Source: Desulfobulbus propionicus (lineage in GTDB: Bacteria > Desulfobacterota > Desulfobulbia > Desulfobulbales > Desulfobulbaceae). Taken from it: a stretch of DNA of 64,000 nt. The stretch covers positions 62,001 to 126,000 of the forward strand of contig PDTD01000013.1 in NCBI GenBank assembly GCA_002748755.1. The letters are read 5' to 3'. A program made the position numbers and the translations under genes. Positions 36,538-45,642 of the stretch are shown piece by piece. Below the pieces are notes generated by a model. The model was not told the origin of the DNA. It made no database searches and worked only from the letters and a program-made list of their open reading frames with translations. Position 1 is the first letter of the stretch. Every line of letters starts with the position of its first letter.

Positions 36538-36617
36538 TCCAGGAGCCTCGCTGCTGCAAAAAATGTCTTTCGTGCCTCATTCAAAGGACTCTGGGAGATG
36601 CCTGAAGACAGCTGCTG

Positions 36618-37220
36618 TTATTGTTTGTGCCAGCTCTGTTCAGTTCCCTTGATCAGACGACCGATATTTTGATGATGTTTACCCCAAATCAGCCCCACCA
36701 CAAAGAGGGCAAGCCATAGTTCCCAGGCCGAAGCACCCTGAATAACGAGGCTGACAGGGATCGAGGTTGAACCCAGCAGTGATCCCAGAGAGACATAACC
36801 CGAAAAATACACAGCAACAACAAACAGGGCAAGGGCAAGTACGACAGACAAAGGAGAAAGAAAAAGAAAGACCCCCAGCGCTGTCGCTACACCCTTGCCA
36901 CCTTTCCAACCCAGATAAACGGGAAACATATGACCAACAACAGCAGCCCCCCCGCACAGACCCGTTACCAGGTCAGCCCGGGGGTCTTCTCCCCCCAGCA
37001 GTGACACCAAAAAAACAGGCAGGAATCCTTTGCAGATATCAAGGAAGAGCGTCAGCGCACCTAATCTCTTGCCCAGCAGTCTTGCGACATTTGTCGCTCC
37101 TATATTGCAGCTTCCCTGCGTACGAATATCTATCCCGCTGCTCCTGGCAACCACCAGACCAAAAGGAATGGCGCCGATCATATAGGAGGCCGCGATGGAG
37201 AGGAGTTGAAGCGGTTCCAT
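36618..37220 (-). CDS. plsY: Acyl-phosphate:glycerol-3-phosphate acyltransferase
   Basis: 200 residues with about five membrane helices. The three PlsY motifs are present: SYMIGAIPFG with GSCNIGATNVAR (motif 1), GHMFPVYLGWKGGKGVAT (motif 2, glycine-rich) and GKHHQNIGRLIKGTE (motif 3). It makes lysophosphatidic acid from acyl-phosphate, the first committed step of phospholipid synthesis. PlsX is not in the window. Confidence 0.96.
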   Translation of the reverse strand: MEPLQLLSIAASYMIGAIPFGLVVARSSGIDIRTQGSCNIGATNVARLLGKRLGALTLFLDICKGFLPVFLVSLLGGEDPRADLVTGLCGGAAVVGHMFPVYLGWKGGKGVATALGVFLFLSPLSVVLALALFVVAVYFSGYVSLGSLLGSTSIPVSLVIQGASAWELWLALFVVGLIWGKHHQNIGRLIKGTEQSWHKQ

Positions 37221-37500
37221 TGTATATACACTCCTAAAAGGCTATGGGATGACCGTTTTCTGATCCCGTGACGGCAGTGAAGCTTACTCCAGCCAGTCAC
37301 TGTTTTGTACCATAAAAAAGTACCCTCTACCTATCAGTCCCGCCCTACCTGGTGTCTAAAAAAAGCACAGCCCAAGGGGCACGACCACGGTTCATGTCCC
37401 ACCTCGGTCATACATGGCACACCTTTCTCTCTCATCAACGACGCTACCGCCTTTGCTCTGCACTGGTACGAAACATTCCCCTTTTGGGACCTTACATCTA

Positions 37501-38391
37501 TTATCCCTTGTTATATGAAAACAGCACCTCCAGTTCACAGGCTGCCGCATAGGCTGCGATCTCTTCCTGCAAAAGCTGCACATAGGGACAATCCATGACA
37601 GCCAGGATGGTCGATCGCTGCCTATAGACAGGCCGCGCCTCGTGGGGTGCCCTGACCGGTTCAAGAATGTAGGGAAAAATCTGCGGTCTGCGGCAGACCA
37701 GAGGTCTTTTTTCATAGACATCACACCGCCCCGTCTCCGCCTCCTGTTGCGGGCAGCTACTTCCTTTGGGCAGAATCATGCTCCAGCCATCTCTCCAGCG
37801 AATCACCACCGGTGTAGGACGCTGGTAAAAAGGTCCCTGATCCGTATACAGGCAGGAGGCATCCATGGCGGCATGCTGCCGGGATTGCACCGTGTCTATT
37901 TGCTCCACAGGAAAGAGTGCAACCTCATCAGGCCGCAGGGGAATTTCAAAAAAATCCTGCTCCATTGTCTCATCAGGGCCTATGCAGCACAGCGTACAGC
38001 GGCAGGGTCCACACAGCAGGCTGTTTATCTTCTCCAGTTCGGCTGTCAGGATTTCCTGCCGAATCCACAGACCTGCCGCAGTGTGGCGATCCAGGCCCTT
38101 TCCCTCAACATCCGTCACCCTGCAGGGCAGATCTTGACCAGAAAAATAGCCGGGTAGTTGGTTCAATAAAGCCCTGTAAGGCGCCAAGGATTCTTTAGGC
38201 TGCTCATAGTCAGCGTATTCGGTTGCGATAGGGGCCGGCAACTGGTCTATAACCTCTGAGGCAGTGGTAAATCCACCTGTCAGCAAAAAGAACTCCACCA
38301 TAGAAACAAGGGGGAGCACCGGCCTGCCCAGCAGCGCTGCCCCAGAACGCAACAACTTTTTTTGCACTTGCCATTCCTCCGGGTAAAACAT
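37501..38391 (-). CDS. Cysteine-cluster protein, YkgJ-like
   Basis: 296 residues from the ATG at 38391 (GGTGG upstream). The C-terminal half carries a zinc/iron-sulfur type cluster pattern: CGPCRCTLCC, then far downstream CPQQEAETGRCDVYEKRP and LVCRRPQIFP, as in YkgJ/UPF0153 proteins (CxxCxCC ... C...C.xYxxRPxxCR). Here about 85 residues separate the two halves, longer than in minimal members. The N-terminal ~130 residues are helical with no known motif. The biochemical role is unknown and the metal ligand set is inferred. Confidence 0.75.
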   Translation of the reverse strand: MFYPEEWQVQKKLLRSGAALLGRPVLPLVSMVEFFLLTGGFTTASEVIDQLPAPIATEYADYEQPKESLAPYRALLNQLPGYFSGQDLPCRVTDVEGKGLDRHTAAGLWIRQEILTAELEKINSLLCGPCRCTLCCIGPDETMEQDFFEIPLRPDEVALFPVEQIDTVQSRQHAAMDASCLYTDQGPFYQRPTPVVIRWRDGWSMILPKGSSCPQQEAETGRCDVYEKRPLVCRRPQIFPYILEPVRAPHEARPVYRQRSTILAVMDCPYVQLLQEEIAAYAAACELEVLFSYNKG

Positions 38392-38512
38392 AGTATCCAC
38401 CCTACACAAAAAAAAACTGGAACACAAGAACACCGATGTACAGGTCCCGTCAATGACTCATTTTCTTTACAGTAGCCTCAAGAATGGTTACATTTGCCAA
38501 ACAAACAGTCAG

Positions 38513-38610
38513 ACCGGATCGGATTTCTCGTCAGCTCATGCGGTTCCAGATGCACATTTGTTGGCATGCAGGGATGAGGATTACTCCTGGAGATCAAGGC
38601 AGGTGAACAC
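38513..38610 (+). repeat. Partial MITE-like element copy 8
   Basis: CCGGATCGGATTTCTCGTCA and CAGCTCATGCGGTTCCAGATGC match the left end and hairpin arm. TCAAGGCAGGTGAACACTG follows, and no right end is seen. It lies upstream of def. Confidence 0.55.
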
Positions 38611-38676
38611 TGTATACCGGCCCAGGAACCGGGCAAAAAAATGTTCTGAGGGAACACGACAGCACGACCTAAGACA

Positions 38677-39189
38677 ATGGCTATTCTAGAGATCATCACC
38701 TATCCCCATCCCATACTCAGACAACGGGCTGAGGAAATCACCACTTTTGACGATAAGCTGAAAATTCTGGCCCAGAATATGGGTGAAACCATGTATCACG
38801 CCCCGGGTATAGGGCTGGCAGCAAACCAGGTTGCCTTGGCCAAACGAATCGTTGTGGTTGATATTTCGCAGCCTGAGCAAGAAAAAAACTATTTACCCCT
38901 GATCAACCCTGTCATCAGCGACGGCGAAGGCAAGGTCATTGATGAAGAGGGTTGCCTGAGCATACGAGACTATCAGGCCAAGGTACCACGTTTTCGCAAG
39001 ATTCACGTGACGGCGCAAAACCTTGACGGCTCCCCCCTGGAATTTGACGCTGAAGATCGTTTTGCCCGGGTTATCCAGCATGAGGTCGATCACCTCAACG
39101 GCAAGCTGTATATAGACCGTATCAGTTCACTCAAGCGAACATTGTACAAGAAAAAGCTGAAAAAAATTCTGCAGCAGGACGGCAGGTAA
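38677..39189 (+). CDS. def: Peptide deformylase
   Basis: 170 residues. All three motifs of the metalloenzyme are present: GIGLAANQV (44-52), EGCLS (Cys93) and QHEVDHLNG (His135, Glu136, His139). It removes the formyl group from nascent proteins. It is followed by fmt, which adds that group to initiator tRNA, a classical def-fmt pair. The C-terminal Lys-rich helix is normal for type 1 enzymes. Confidence 0.97.
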   Translation: MAILEIITYPHPILRQRAEEITTFDDKLKILAQNMGETMYHAPGIGLAANQVALAKRIVVVDISQPEQEKNYLPLINPVISDGEGKVIDEEGCLSIRDYQAKVPRFRKIHVTAQNLDGSPLEFDAEDRFARVIQHEVDHLNGKLYIDRISSLKRTLYKKKLKKILQQDGR

Positions 39190-39277
39190 ACCGTTCACCA
39201 GCGGCTGCCCGCTGCCTGTCTATGACATCCCTTTGGTGCAATGACACCTGTCCCCTATTCTTTTTGAATATAGCCTG

Positions 39278-40219
39278 ATGCACACTCCCCTGCGTATACT
39301 CTTCATGGGAACCCCGGACTTTGCGGTTCCCTCTCTTCAGGCCCTGCTCGATGGCCCTGATACCGTCCTTGGTGTGGTCTGTCAACCTGACCGCAAAAAA
39401 GGACGGGGCCGAAAGCTCATGCCCCCCCCTGTCAAACAGCTTGCAGAACACACCGGCCTCTCCATATTCCAACCCGAATCCATCAGGACAGATACCTTTT
39501 TCCATACCATCCGAAAACTGCATCCTGATCTCATTGTGGTGGTTGCTTACGGTAAAATCCTGCCTGGGCGTTTACTCAGGCTGCCCAGACTGGGAACGAT
39601 CAACGTCCATGCCTCACTCCTGCCCAAATATAGAGGTGCCGCCCCCATCCAATGGGCGGTTATAAACGGCGACCAGGAGACCGGCGTCACGATCATGCAA
39701 ATGGACGAAGGCATGGACACCGGCGACATCCTCTACCCTGTTACCATGCCCATCAGCAAAGAGGATACCGCTGGCTCCATGTTTGACAAGCTTGCCCGGC
39801 TTGGCGGCACAGCCCTGGCAACAGCCGTTGAAAAGCTGAAGCAGGGGACGCTGTCCCCAACGCCTCAGAATGAAGAGCAGGCCACCCACGCTCCCATGCT
39901 GAATAAACAACAGGGCCATCTGGACTGGTCCCTGTCCGCAGAAAAACTCCATGCCCTCATTCGCGGACTGGACCCGTGGCCTTCGGCCTATGGCTTTATC
40001 AACAACAGACGGTTTCGTTTTTTCGCTCCTCATCTGATTCTCAGACCTGTTGCAGAGCCACCCGGAACCATTGTGCAGGCGAACGCCCAAGGCTTACTCA
40101 TCGCCACAGGAAAACATTACCTGCGCCTTAGGGAAATGCAACCGGAGGGGAAAAAACGTATGACGGTGCAAGCCTGCCTCAACGGGACCTTTATCGAGCC
40201 AGGAGATCGTATTGTATGA
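39278..40219 (+). CDS. fmt: Methionyl-tRNA formyltransferase
   Basis: 313 residues. FMGTPDFAVPSLQAL and the Rossmann start are followed by the catalytic loop NVHASLLPKYRGAAPIQWA (Asn, His) and TGVTIMQMDEGMDTGDIL (Asp). A C-terminal OB-like tRNA-binding domain runs from about 205. It formylates Met-tRNAi using 10-formyl-THF. It starts 88 bp after def and shares four bases with larC (ATGA), forming a tight operon def-fmt-larC-pgpA. Confidence 0.97.
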   Translation: MHTPLRILFMGTPDFAVPSLQALLDGPDTVLGVVCQPDRKKGRGRKLMPPPVKQLAEHTGLSIFQPESIRTDTFFHTIRKLHPDLIVVVAYGKILPGRLLRLPRLGTINVHASLLPKYRGAAPIQWAVINGDQETGVTIMQMDEGMDTGDILYPVTMPISKEDTAGSMFDKLARLGGTALATAVEKLKQGTLSPTPQNEEQATHAPMLNKQQGHLDWSLSAEKLHALIRGLDPWPSAYGFINNRRFRFFAPHLILRPVAEPPGTIVQANAQGLLIATGKHYLRLREMQPEGKKRMTVQACLNGTFIEPGDRIV

Positions 40220-41409
40220 ACAGTTCCAGATGCCTGTATCTCGACTGCTTTTCAGGTATAAGCGGCAACATGCTGCTCGGTGCGCTCATCGACGCCGGAG
40301 TCCCGGCCGAGCATATTGTCAACACGGTGCAACAACTTGCCATACAGGGGTACCGGATCGACATACGCAAGGCAACAGTACACGGATTTGCCGCCCACCA
40401 GGTACAGATACAGGCCGAGACAGGCCACGACCATCGACATCTTGCCGAGATACAAACCCTGGTGGGACAGGCTGCAATCCGGCAGGAAATCAGGGACACA
40501 GCCATCCGTGTCTTTGAGCGGCTGGCCCAAGCCGAAGCCGAAGTGCATGGCACCACGCCGGAACAGATTCATTTTCACGAAGTGGGTGCCGTGGATGCCC
40601 TGGTGGACGTTGTCGGCTGCGTGGCTGGACTCCACTACCTGGACATTGCGCATGTTACCTGCTCCCCTCTTCCCATGGCCAGGGGATGGGTGCGTTGTGC
40701 CCACGGAGAAATCCCTCTCCCAGCCCCGGCTGTGTGCAGACTTCTCCAAGGTGCTCCCGTGTACGGTGTTCCCCTGCAGCAGGAGCTGGTCACCCCAACC
40801 GGCGCCGCCCTGGCCATGGAACTCGCCCACAGGTTTGACCATCTGCCGACCATGAACATGACCGCAATAGGGTACGGAGCTGGCACCATGACCCGAGACG
40901 ACGGCCGTCCTAACCTGCTGCGTATCATTATCGGTACACAAAAAAAAACTCCCGAAACCGGACAGGTTACAGTCATCGAAACCCACATTGACGACTGGAA
41001 CCCTGAATTCTGGCCCCATGTCAGCGAGTTGCTCATGCACCATGGAGCCTTGGATGTCAGCCTAACACCCATGCAGATGAAAAAGGGCAGGCCGGGATTT
41101 TTAGTACGCGTCATCTGCAGCGCCGAACAAACCCAGCCCCTGCGCGACATCCTCTTTGCGGAAACAAGCGCCATCGGCCTGCGGCAGCGTCTTGAAGACA
41201 GGGTGATCCTGCCCAGAAAACAGATCACCCTCCAGACACCCTGGGGTCCTGTCAAGGCCAAGGAGATCCAGACCGATCAGGGTTCGGTCACAACACCTGA
41301 ATACGAAGCCTGCAGAGCCATAGCCCACAAGCACGGTATACCACTGCAAAAGGTCTATCACAGCATCCGATCCTATGACATGGCAGGAAACAACGGGGAG
41401 AAAGAATAA
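40216..41409 (+). CDS. larC: Nickel-pincer cofactor insertion protein LarC
   Basis: 397 residues, the DUF111/LarC family, a CTP-dependent cyclometallase that inserts nickel into the pyridinium-3,5-bisthiocarboxylate cofactor of lactate racemase. LDCFSGISGNMLLGALIDAG is the family's N-terminal signature. HFHEVGAVDALVDVVG and ETHIDDWNPEFW (metal-binding His/Asp regions) follow. The chain is continuous, with no frameshift between LarC1 and LarC2 parts. No larA, larB or larE is present here. It is translationally coupled to fmt and pgpA. Confidence 0.93.
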   Translation: MNSSRCLYLDCFSGISGNMLLGALIDAGVPAEHIVNTVQQLAIQGYRIDIRKATVHGFAAHQVQIQAETGHDHRHLAEIQTLVGQAAIRQEIRDTAIRVFERLAQAEAEVHGTTPEQIHFHEVGAVDALVDVVGCVAGLHYLDIAHVTCSPLPMARGWVRCAHGEIPLPAPAVCRLLQGAPVYGVPLQQELVTPTGAALAMELAHRFDHLPTMNMTAIGYGAGTMTRDDGRPNLLRIIIGTQKKTPETGQVTVIETHIDDWNPEFWPHVSELLMHHGALDVSLTPMQMKKGRPGFLVRVICSAEQTQPLRDILFAETSAIGLRQRLEDRVILPRKQITLQTPWGPVKAKEIQTDQGSVTTPEYEACRAIAHKHGIPLQKVYHSIRSYDMAGNNGEKE

Positions 41410-41862
41410 GTGGACAGGCTTCATATCTTTCTGGCAACCGGCTGCTACAGCGGCTACCTGCCCAAGGCTCCCGGAACTTGGGGATCACTGGTGGGTATTG
41501 TGCTCTGGGTTTTCCTGTGCCAGCTTCCCCTGCTTGTCTACCTGTGCGTGGTGACCGTACTCTTTTTTGTCGGCGCGGCCAGTGCCCATGCCATGGAAAA
41601 GATCACCAACAGCAGTGACCCCGGCCTGGTGGTCATCGATGAAATTGTGGGGCAGCTCATAACGTTGAGTGCCGCTCCCTGCGCCCCTCTCCCAGCACTG
41701 GCGGGCTTTGTACTTTTTCGTTTTTTTGATATACTGAAACCAGCTCCGGTCAACTGGATCGATGCCCGCATACATGGCGGTCTGGGTATCATGCTGGATG
41801 ATGTTGTCGCCGGACTCTATGGTTTGCTCGGTCTGAACATCGGGCTGTGGCTGTTAGGCTGA
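41410..41862 (+). CDS. pgpA: Phosphatidylglycerophosphatase A
   Basis: 150 residues. The GTG start directly follows the larC TAA. Motifs PKAPGTWGSLVG, VIDEIVGQLIT, RFFDILKPAPVNW and GGLGIMLDDVVAGLYG are those of PgpA, which dephosphorylates PGP to phosphatidylglycerol at the inner membrane. About four membrane helices. With plsY and the PlsC fusion it is one of three phospholipid genes in the window. Confidence 0.95.
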   Translation: MDRLHIFLATGCYSGYLPKAPGTWGSLVGIVLWVFLCQLPLLVYLCVVTVLFFVGAASAHAMEKITNSSDPGLVVIDEIVGQLITLSAAPCAPLPALAGFVLFRFFDILKPAPVNWIDARIHGGLGIMLDDVVAGLYGLLGLNIGLWLLG

Positions 41863-41969
41863 TCTCCACACAGGCTGCAGGTGCAACCAAGAAGGTGTTG
41901 CAATAATCAGGCTGCCTTTGCCACGGATATAGGTGCTTCCTCACCTTGCCCATTCCTTTGCAGTTTTTT

Positions 41970-42086
41970 TGCCCAACAGCACTCACCCCTCTTTGATCCC
42001 ATTGCGGCAGTACATAGCCTCAGGCCGCAGGCGTTTCCTGAAACGCCTGGAACTGGAGCCGCCTGGGCTGATGAGAAATCCGGGTG
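41970..42086 (-). repeat. Partial MITE-like element copy 9
   Basis: On the minus strand it ends with CCCGGATTTCTCATCAGCCC and AGGCGGCTCC. Inside is a perfect hairpin AGGCGTTTC/GAAACGCCT (42029-42048, 2-base tip). The other end is degenerate. It lies between pgpA and the amidohydrolase. Confidence 0.55.
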
Positions 42087-42151
42087 AGATCAAACATCAA
42101 AAAAAGATGAAAAGGCAGGAGAGTACCCCGCCTGTTCTCTTGAGGTACCCC

Positions 42152-42961
42152 ATGCCACGATATATTGACATCCATACCCACGCCTTCCCAGATACCGTTG
42201 CTGCAACCGCGATTCCTGCCCTGGAAAAAAGCGGCAATATCAAGGCATATCTTGACGGTACTGTTGCAGGGCTCCTCAAATCCATGGATAAAGCCGATAT
42301 ACAGACATCCGTTGTCTGCCTGATTGCAACTCGTCCACTGCAATTCCGACCAATTCTTGAGTGGGCGGAATCCATACGCTCCCCACGCATTATCCCCTTT
42401 CCCTCTGTCCACCCCAGGGATCCTGATATTCTTGAGCATCTGCATGAAATCCATCAAAAAGGATTCAAAGGCATTAAAATGCATCCCTATTATCAGGATT
42501 TCTTTCTTGATGAACCGGCGCTGGCTGATTTTTACCAGCAGGTTGAACAACTTGGCCTCCTGCTGACCGTCCACTGCGGCTATGATATCGCCTATCCCCG
42601 GGTCCGCCGCTCGGATCCCTGTCGGATTCTCAAGCTCCTTGAACACTTTCCCGGTCTCAAACTGCTGACCACCCATTTTGGTGGCTGGGACGAATGGGAT
42701 GACGTGCAGGCCATGCTCATCGGCAATCCCATCTATATGGAAATCTCCTTTGCCCTGGATTTTCTTGATCAGATACGTCTGCGGGACATGCTCCTCTCCC
42801 ATCCCAGGGACTATATTCTCTTTGGCACGGACTCCCCCTGGACAGATCAGAAGACCACCCTGAAGATGCTGGGCAAGCTCGGGCTGCCCGATGACCTGTT
42901 TCAGGCCATAACCTTTGAGAACAGTGCCAGACTTCTTGCGTTAACTCCGGGGACAAAATGA
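42152..42961 (+). CDS. Amidohydrolase-family TIM-barrel protein
   Basis: 269 residues. The start at 42152 is chosen for TGAGG at 6-base spacing and because homologous sequence begins with YIDIHTHAFPD, the first metal motif (HxH). GIKMHPYYQDF, LTVHCGYD (His), LLTTHFGGWDEW and LFGTDSPW (Asp) complete the Amidohydro_2 metal site. It likely hydrolyses or decarboxylates a small substrate in the cytoplasm; the substrate is unknown. The stop overlaps the start of the membrane protein gene (ATGA). Confidence 0.88.
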   Translation: MPRYIDIHTHAFPDTVAATAIPALEKSGNIKAYLDGTVAGLLKSMDKADIQTSVVCLIATRPLQFRPILEWAESIRSPRIIPFPSVHPRDPDILEHLHEIHQKGFKGIKMHPYYQDFFLDEPALADFYQQVEQLGLLLTVHCGYDIAYPRVRRSDPCRILKLLEHFPGLKLLTTHFGGWDEWDDVQAMLIGNPIYMEISFALDFLDQIRLRDMLLSHPRDYILFGTDSPWTDQKTTLKMLGKLGLPDDLFQAITFENSARLLALTPGTK

Positions 42962-43866
42962 TGTCAAGGGGAAAGATACCGCCCAAGCTCTCTGCAACGA
43001 GTATCCTCCACATTTCTACCTTTTATAGCAGCTGGGTGCTCTCCTCTCTCCTTCTGCACCAAGTCGGCCGCTGGCTCCCTGCTGTTATAGCCCCGGCCAT
43101 GGCCTATCTTTTTCTCCTGGTCCTCCTGCTCAACCTGTCGTACCTCTCCCGCTTGTATCAGGTGCGCCTGGAACCATTATTCCAACAGCACCTCCCACTG
43201 CGTCTGCTCTGCCTGGCCTCCTGCACGCTGCTTTTTATCGGCGGATACGTAGTCGCAGCAGGCCTTGGGGCGCAGAGTGCCCCGCTCACCGCACTCCATA
43301 CCGCCAATCTGCTCTTTTTTGCCTGCGTATTAGGACATTGGCTCACAACGCCGCTGAAGCGGCCTGCAGAACTCGTCCCCTTGTGTCTTATCATGACCCT
43401 GGTCGATGCCTATAGCGTCTTTCAGGGCCCCACCCGCCAATTGACCAGCACCTTGACCGCCCACTACACCAGCGGCCAACCGGGTCCCCCACCGCTGGTC
43501 GACTTCATTCTGGTCAAATTGCCTTTCCCTGCTCAGATATCCCTGATGCCGGCCTTCGGTATCTCGGACTGGATTGTCATTGCCATGTTCTCAGGAGCAG
43601 CAGCCAAGTTTGGTCTGCACGACAACCTCCTGCACCGATATGGAGGCCTGTATTTTCCTGTAAGCGCAGTAGGCCTGGTCGCAGCAATCATTGCTGCCAG
43701 GGAGTTCAACCTATACCTGCCGGCCTTGCCGCTGATTGCGGCGTGCTTCCTGGCGATACCAGCCTATACCTCTCCAAGAGCCCTGCGTCCGACGTTCCAT
43801 GAACTTCCGGCACTGGCTCTCTGCGCGACTCTTGCCGTCATCCTGGTTGTCCTGGTCCTTTTCTGA
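42958..43866 (+). CDS. Multi-pass membrane protein, presenilin-like protease candidate
   Basis: 302 residues, about nine membrane segments. Three features line up with GxGD-type intramembrane aspartyl proteases in the right order: LVDAYSVF with Asp150 (compare YDAxSV in archaeal presenilin homologues), GISDWIVIAMFSGAAAKFGL with Asp204 (GxSD in place of GxGD), and LPALPLIA (255-258, the PAL motif). The loop between the two Asp segments is polar and variable as in presenilins. The catalytic call is inference; the general membrane topology is plain. It is translationally coupled to the amidohydrolase. An alternative is an unrelated membrane protein with chance motifs. Confidence 0.6.
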   Translation: MMSRGKIPPKLSATSILHISTFYSSWVLSSLLLHQVGRWLPAVIAPAMAYLFLLVLLLNLSYLSRLYQVRLEPLFQQHLPLRLLCLASCTLLFIGGYVVAAGLGAQSAPLTALHTANLLFFACVLGHWLTTPLKRPAELVPLCLIMTLVDAYSVFQGPTRQLTSTLTAHYTSGQPGPPPLVDFILVKLPFPAQISLMPAFGISDWIVIAMFSGAAAKFGLHDNLLHRYGGLYFPVSAVGLVAAIIAAREFNLYLPALPLIAACFLAIPAYTSPRALRPTFHELPALALCATLAVILVVLVLF

Positions 43867-43959
43867 CCCTTCAGCCTTGTTCCCCACCAGGCAAGACGAA
43901 GGCTGTCTTCCTGCTACCGGCCTTATACGGTTGTGCGGCACCACCTTTTTTGCCAAATT

Positions 43960-45642
43960 TCAGGCATAGGCCGTGGAGAGCACCTTAAGATGCATCTCTA
44001 ATGCTTTGGCCACAACCTCTTGCAGATGGAGGCGAGTATCCGTATCAGTATGGACCAAGGCTCCCCCATAGCGTATAAAGCGGCTGCTTTCCATTTCCTG
44101 CATCCAGCGAATTTCCACCATGACGCCGGTGAGTATATTCAGTTCCGGGAAACCTTCAGCCAGAGAACATATTGTTATGGTCTCACCTACGCGCACAGGC
44201 CTGTGACCATAGCGGTCTTTCAGACCTGCAAATCCCACCCCGGATTCAGACAAATCCAAGAGTTGCGCCTGCAAAACAGGCACATCCTCTCCTGAAAAGC
44301 GACAATTGCACTGGGGACCTGTCTGCAGGGTAAAAAATATCCGTTGGTGACGCCTTTTTTGGGCACAATCCAGGACAGTCTTTTTCCCATTGAGATCAGG
44401 TACTGCCGTGCACTCCAATTGCAGATGCTCAATAATCGTTTCAACAAGGACATCCGGGAGGACCTCCGCGTCGGCCAGCCCCGCTTTTACTATTGTTTCC
44501 AGGCTGTCGCGTACCACGCAGGTTTCGGGCTGTTTCACGATGATGGTACCGGATTTGGATTGCAGATAGCGAAGGGTCTGCAAAGAGCAAGTCGATCCTG
44601 ATAACAGGGTCAGAGACACAGGACCGACAAAGGTCTCTGCTGCTGAGCACAGCAAGGAGTCTATATCGTATTGTTCGTCACCAAAGGATGATGGCAACTC
44701 CAGACGAGTCAAGAAAAACTGACCTTTTCTCTCGCAAAGCTGGTTGGCTGTTTTGGGTGTTCCTATATAGCCTTGCCCCACGAGCAGTGGCATTCCTTCA
44801 GACATTGGCAACACCGGGATCCTGCTGATCTGATTTATATATTCGACCAGAGAAGAAATAAACGCCTCAGGCATGCGCTGGACCACCATAACAGTGCCAT
44901 CAAATCCACTGGGAAACCTGCCAAAAAGGTGCAACAGTTCTGCAATACCGCCGGCGCCTGAGACCACAACAGCCAACTGCCGAGAGGGAATACTGTGCCC
45001 TGTCGGCTTGACCTGGGTTGAGATGGCGCCGGGGAGAGTGAAGCTTGTGAACTCGTCAACCTTTGCCTTTGCCGCATTGTGGACAGCTGTAACAAACCTG
45101 TGCTGTATCTCTTCTCTATCGTCTTCCCCTTTTGGCTTGATGAGAAAATCCACCGCCCCCAGACGTAAAAAATCTATAATCGTGTCCTGAGAACGATTGC
45201 TCAGATTGCTCACAATGACCACGGGACAGGGATGGAACAGCATCAGATATTGCGAGGTGGACGCTCCTCCCATACCGGGTATATTGACATCCAGGGTAAT
45301 GACATCAGGTGCCAACTCCTGATTGAGTCGCACGGCCTCATCACCATCAGCCGCTTCCCCCACCACCTCCAAAGTGCCGTCGAACTCCAAAATTTCTTTA
45401 ATAATTCCCCGAAACAGTTTGGAATCATCGACAACCAGTACGCGTTTTTTCACACCCGCCACGGGATGCTCTTCTGATTGCTTTTGCAAAACCACATCAG
45501 CACTGATGAGTTCTGTTGGATTCTCTTTGGAAAGAGTTATCATAAACCCGCATTCTCGGCAGTGAAAACTGTGCCAACAGCCTTGTATAGCATCAAGATT
45601 CACACTGTAACGGGTGCCACAATCTTCACAAAAAATGATCAT
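43960..45642 (-). CDS. CheB-like regulator with zinc ribbon, REC, PilZ; catalytic residues lost
   Basis: 560 residues from the ATG at 45642 (AGGGGG upstream). Order: N-terminal zinc ribbon (FCEDCG ... FHCRECGF, four Cys); REC about 67-185 with Asp118 in VITLDVNIPGMGG and Lys in FLIKPKG; CheB methylesterase-like domain about 222-400; PilZ about 430-555 with RRHQR (RxxxR) and DLSESGVG (DxSxxG), the c-di-GMP site. In CheB the catalytic Ser lies in GASTGG, His in QHMP and Asp in GMGxDG. Here they read VSGAGG, QRMP and LLSGSTC, so all three look replaced. It is therefore probably a c-di-GMP and phosphorylation-responsive adaptor rather than an esterase. Confidence 0.85.
   Translation of the reverse strand: MIIFCEDCGTRYSVNLDAIQGCWHSFHCRECGFMITLSKENPTELISADVVLQKQSEEHPVAGVKKRVLVVDDSKLFRGIIKEILEFDGTLEVVGEAADGDEAVRLNQELAPDVITLDVNIPGMGGASTSQYLMLFHPCPVVIVSNLSNRSQDTIIDFLRLGAVDFLIKPKGEDDREEIQHRFVTAVHNAAKAKVDEFTSFTLPGAISTQVKPTGHSIPSRQLAVVVSGAGGIAELLHLFGRFPSGFDGTVMVVQRMPEAFISSLVEYINQISRIPVLPMSEGMPLLVGQGYIGTPKTANQLCERKGQFFLTRLELPSSFGDEQYDIDSLLCSAAETFVGPVSLTLLSGSTCSLQTLRYLQSKSGTIIVKQPETCVVRDSLETIVKAGLADAEVLPDVLVETIIEHLQLECTAVPDLNGKKTVLDCAQKRRHQRIFFTLQTGPQCNCRFSGEDVPVLQAQLLDLSESGVGFAGLKDRYGHRPVRVGETITICSLAEGFPELNILTGVMVEIRWMQEMESSRFIRYGGALVHTDTDTRLHLQEVVAKALEMHLKVLSTAYA

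Noticed and set aside
43872-43905. CAGCCTT/AAGGCTG as terminator between convergent genes
   Set aside because: Only 7-bp arms with a 20-base loop and no T run. Not convincing.
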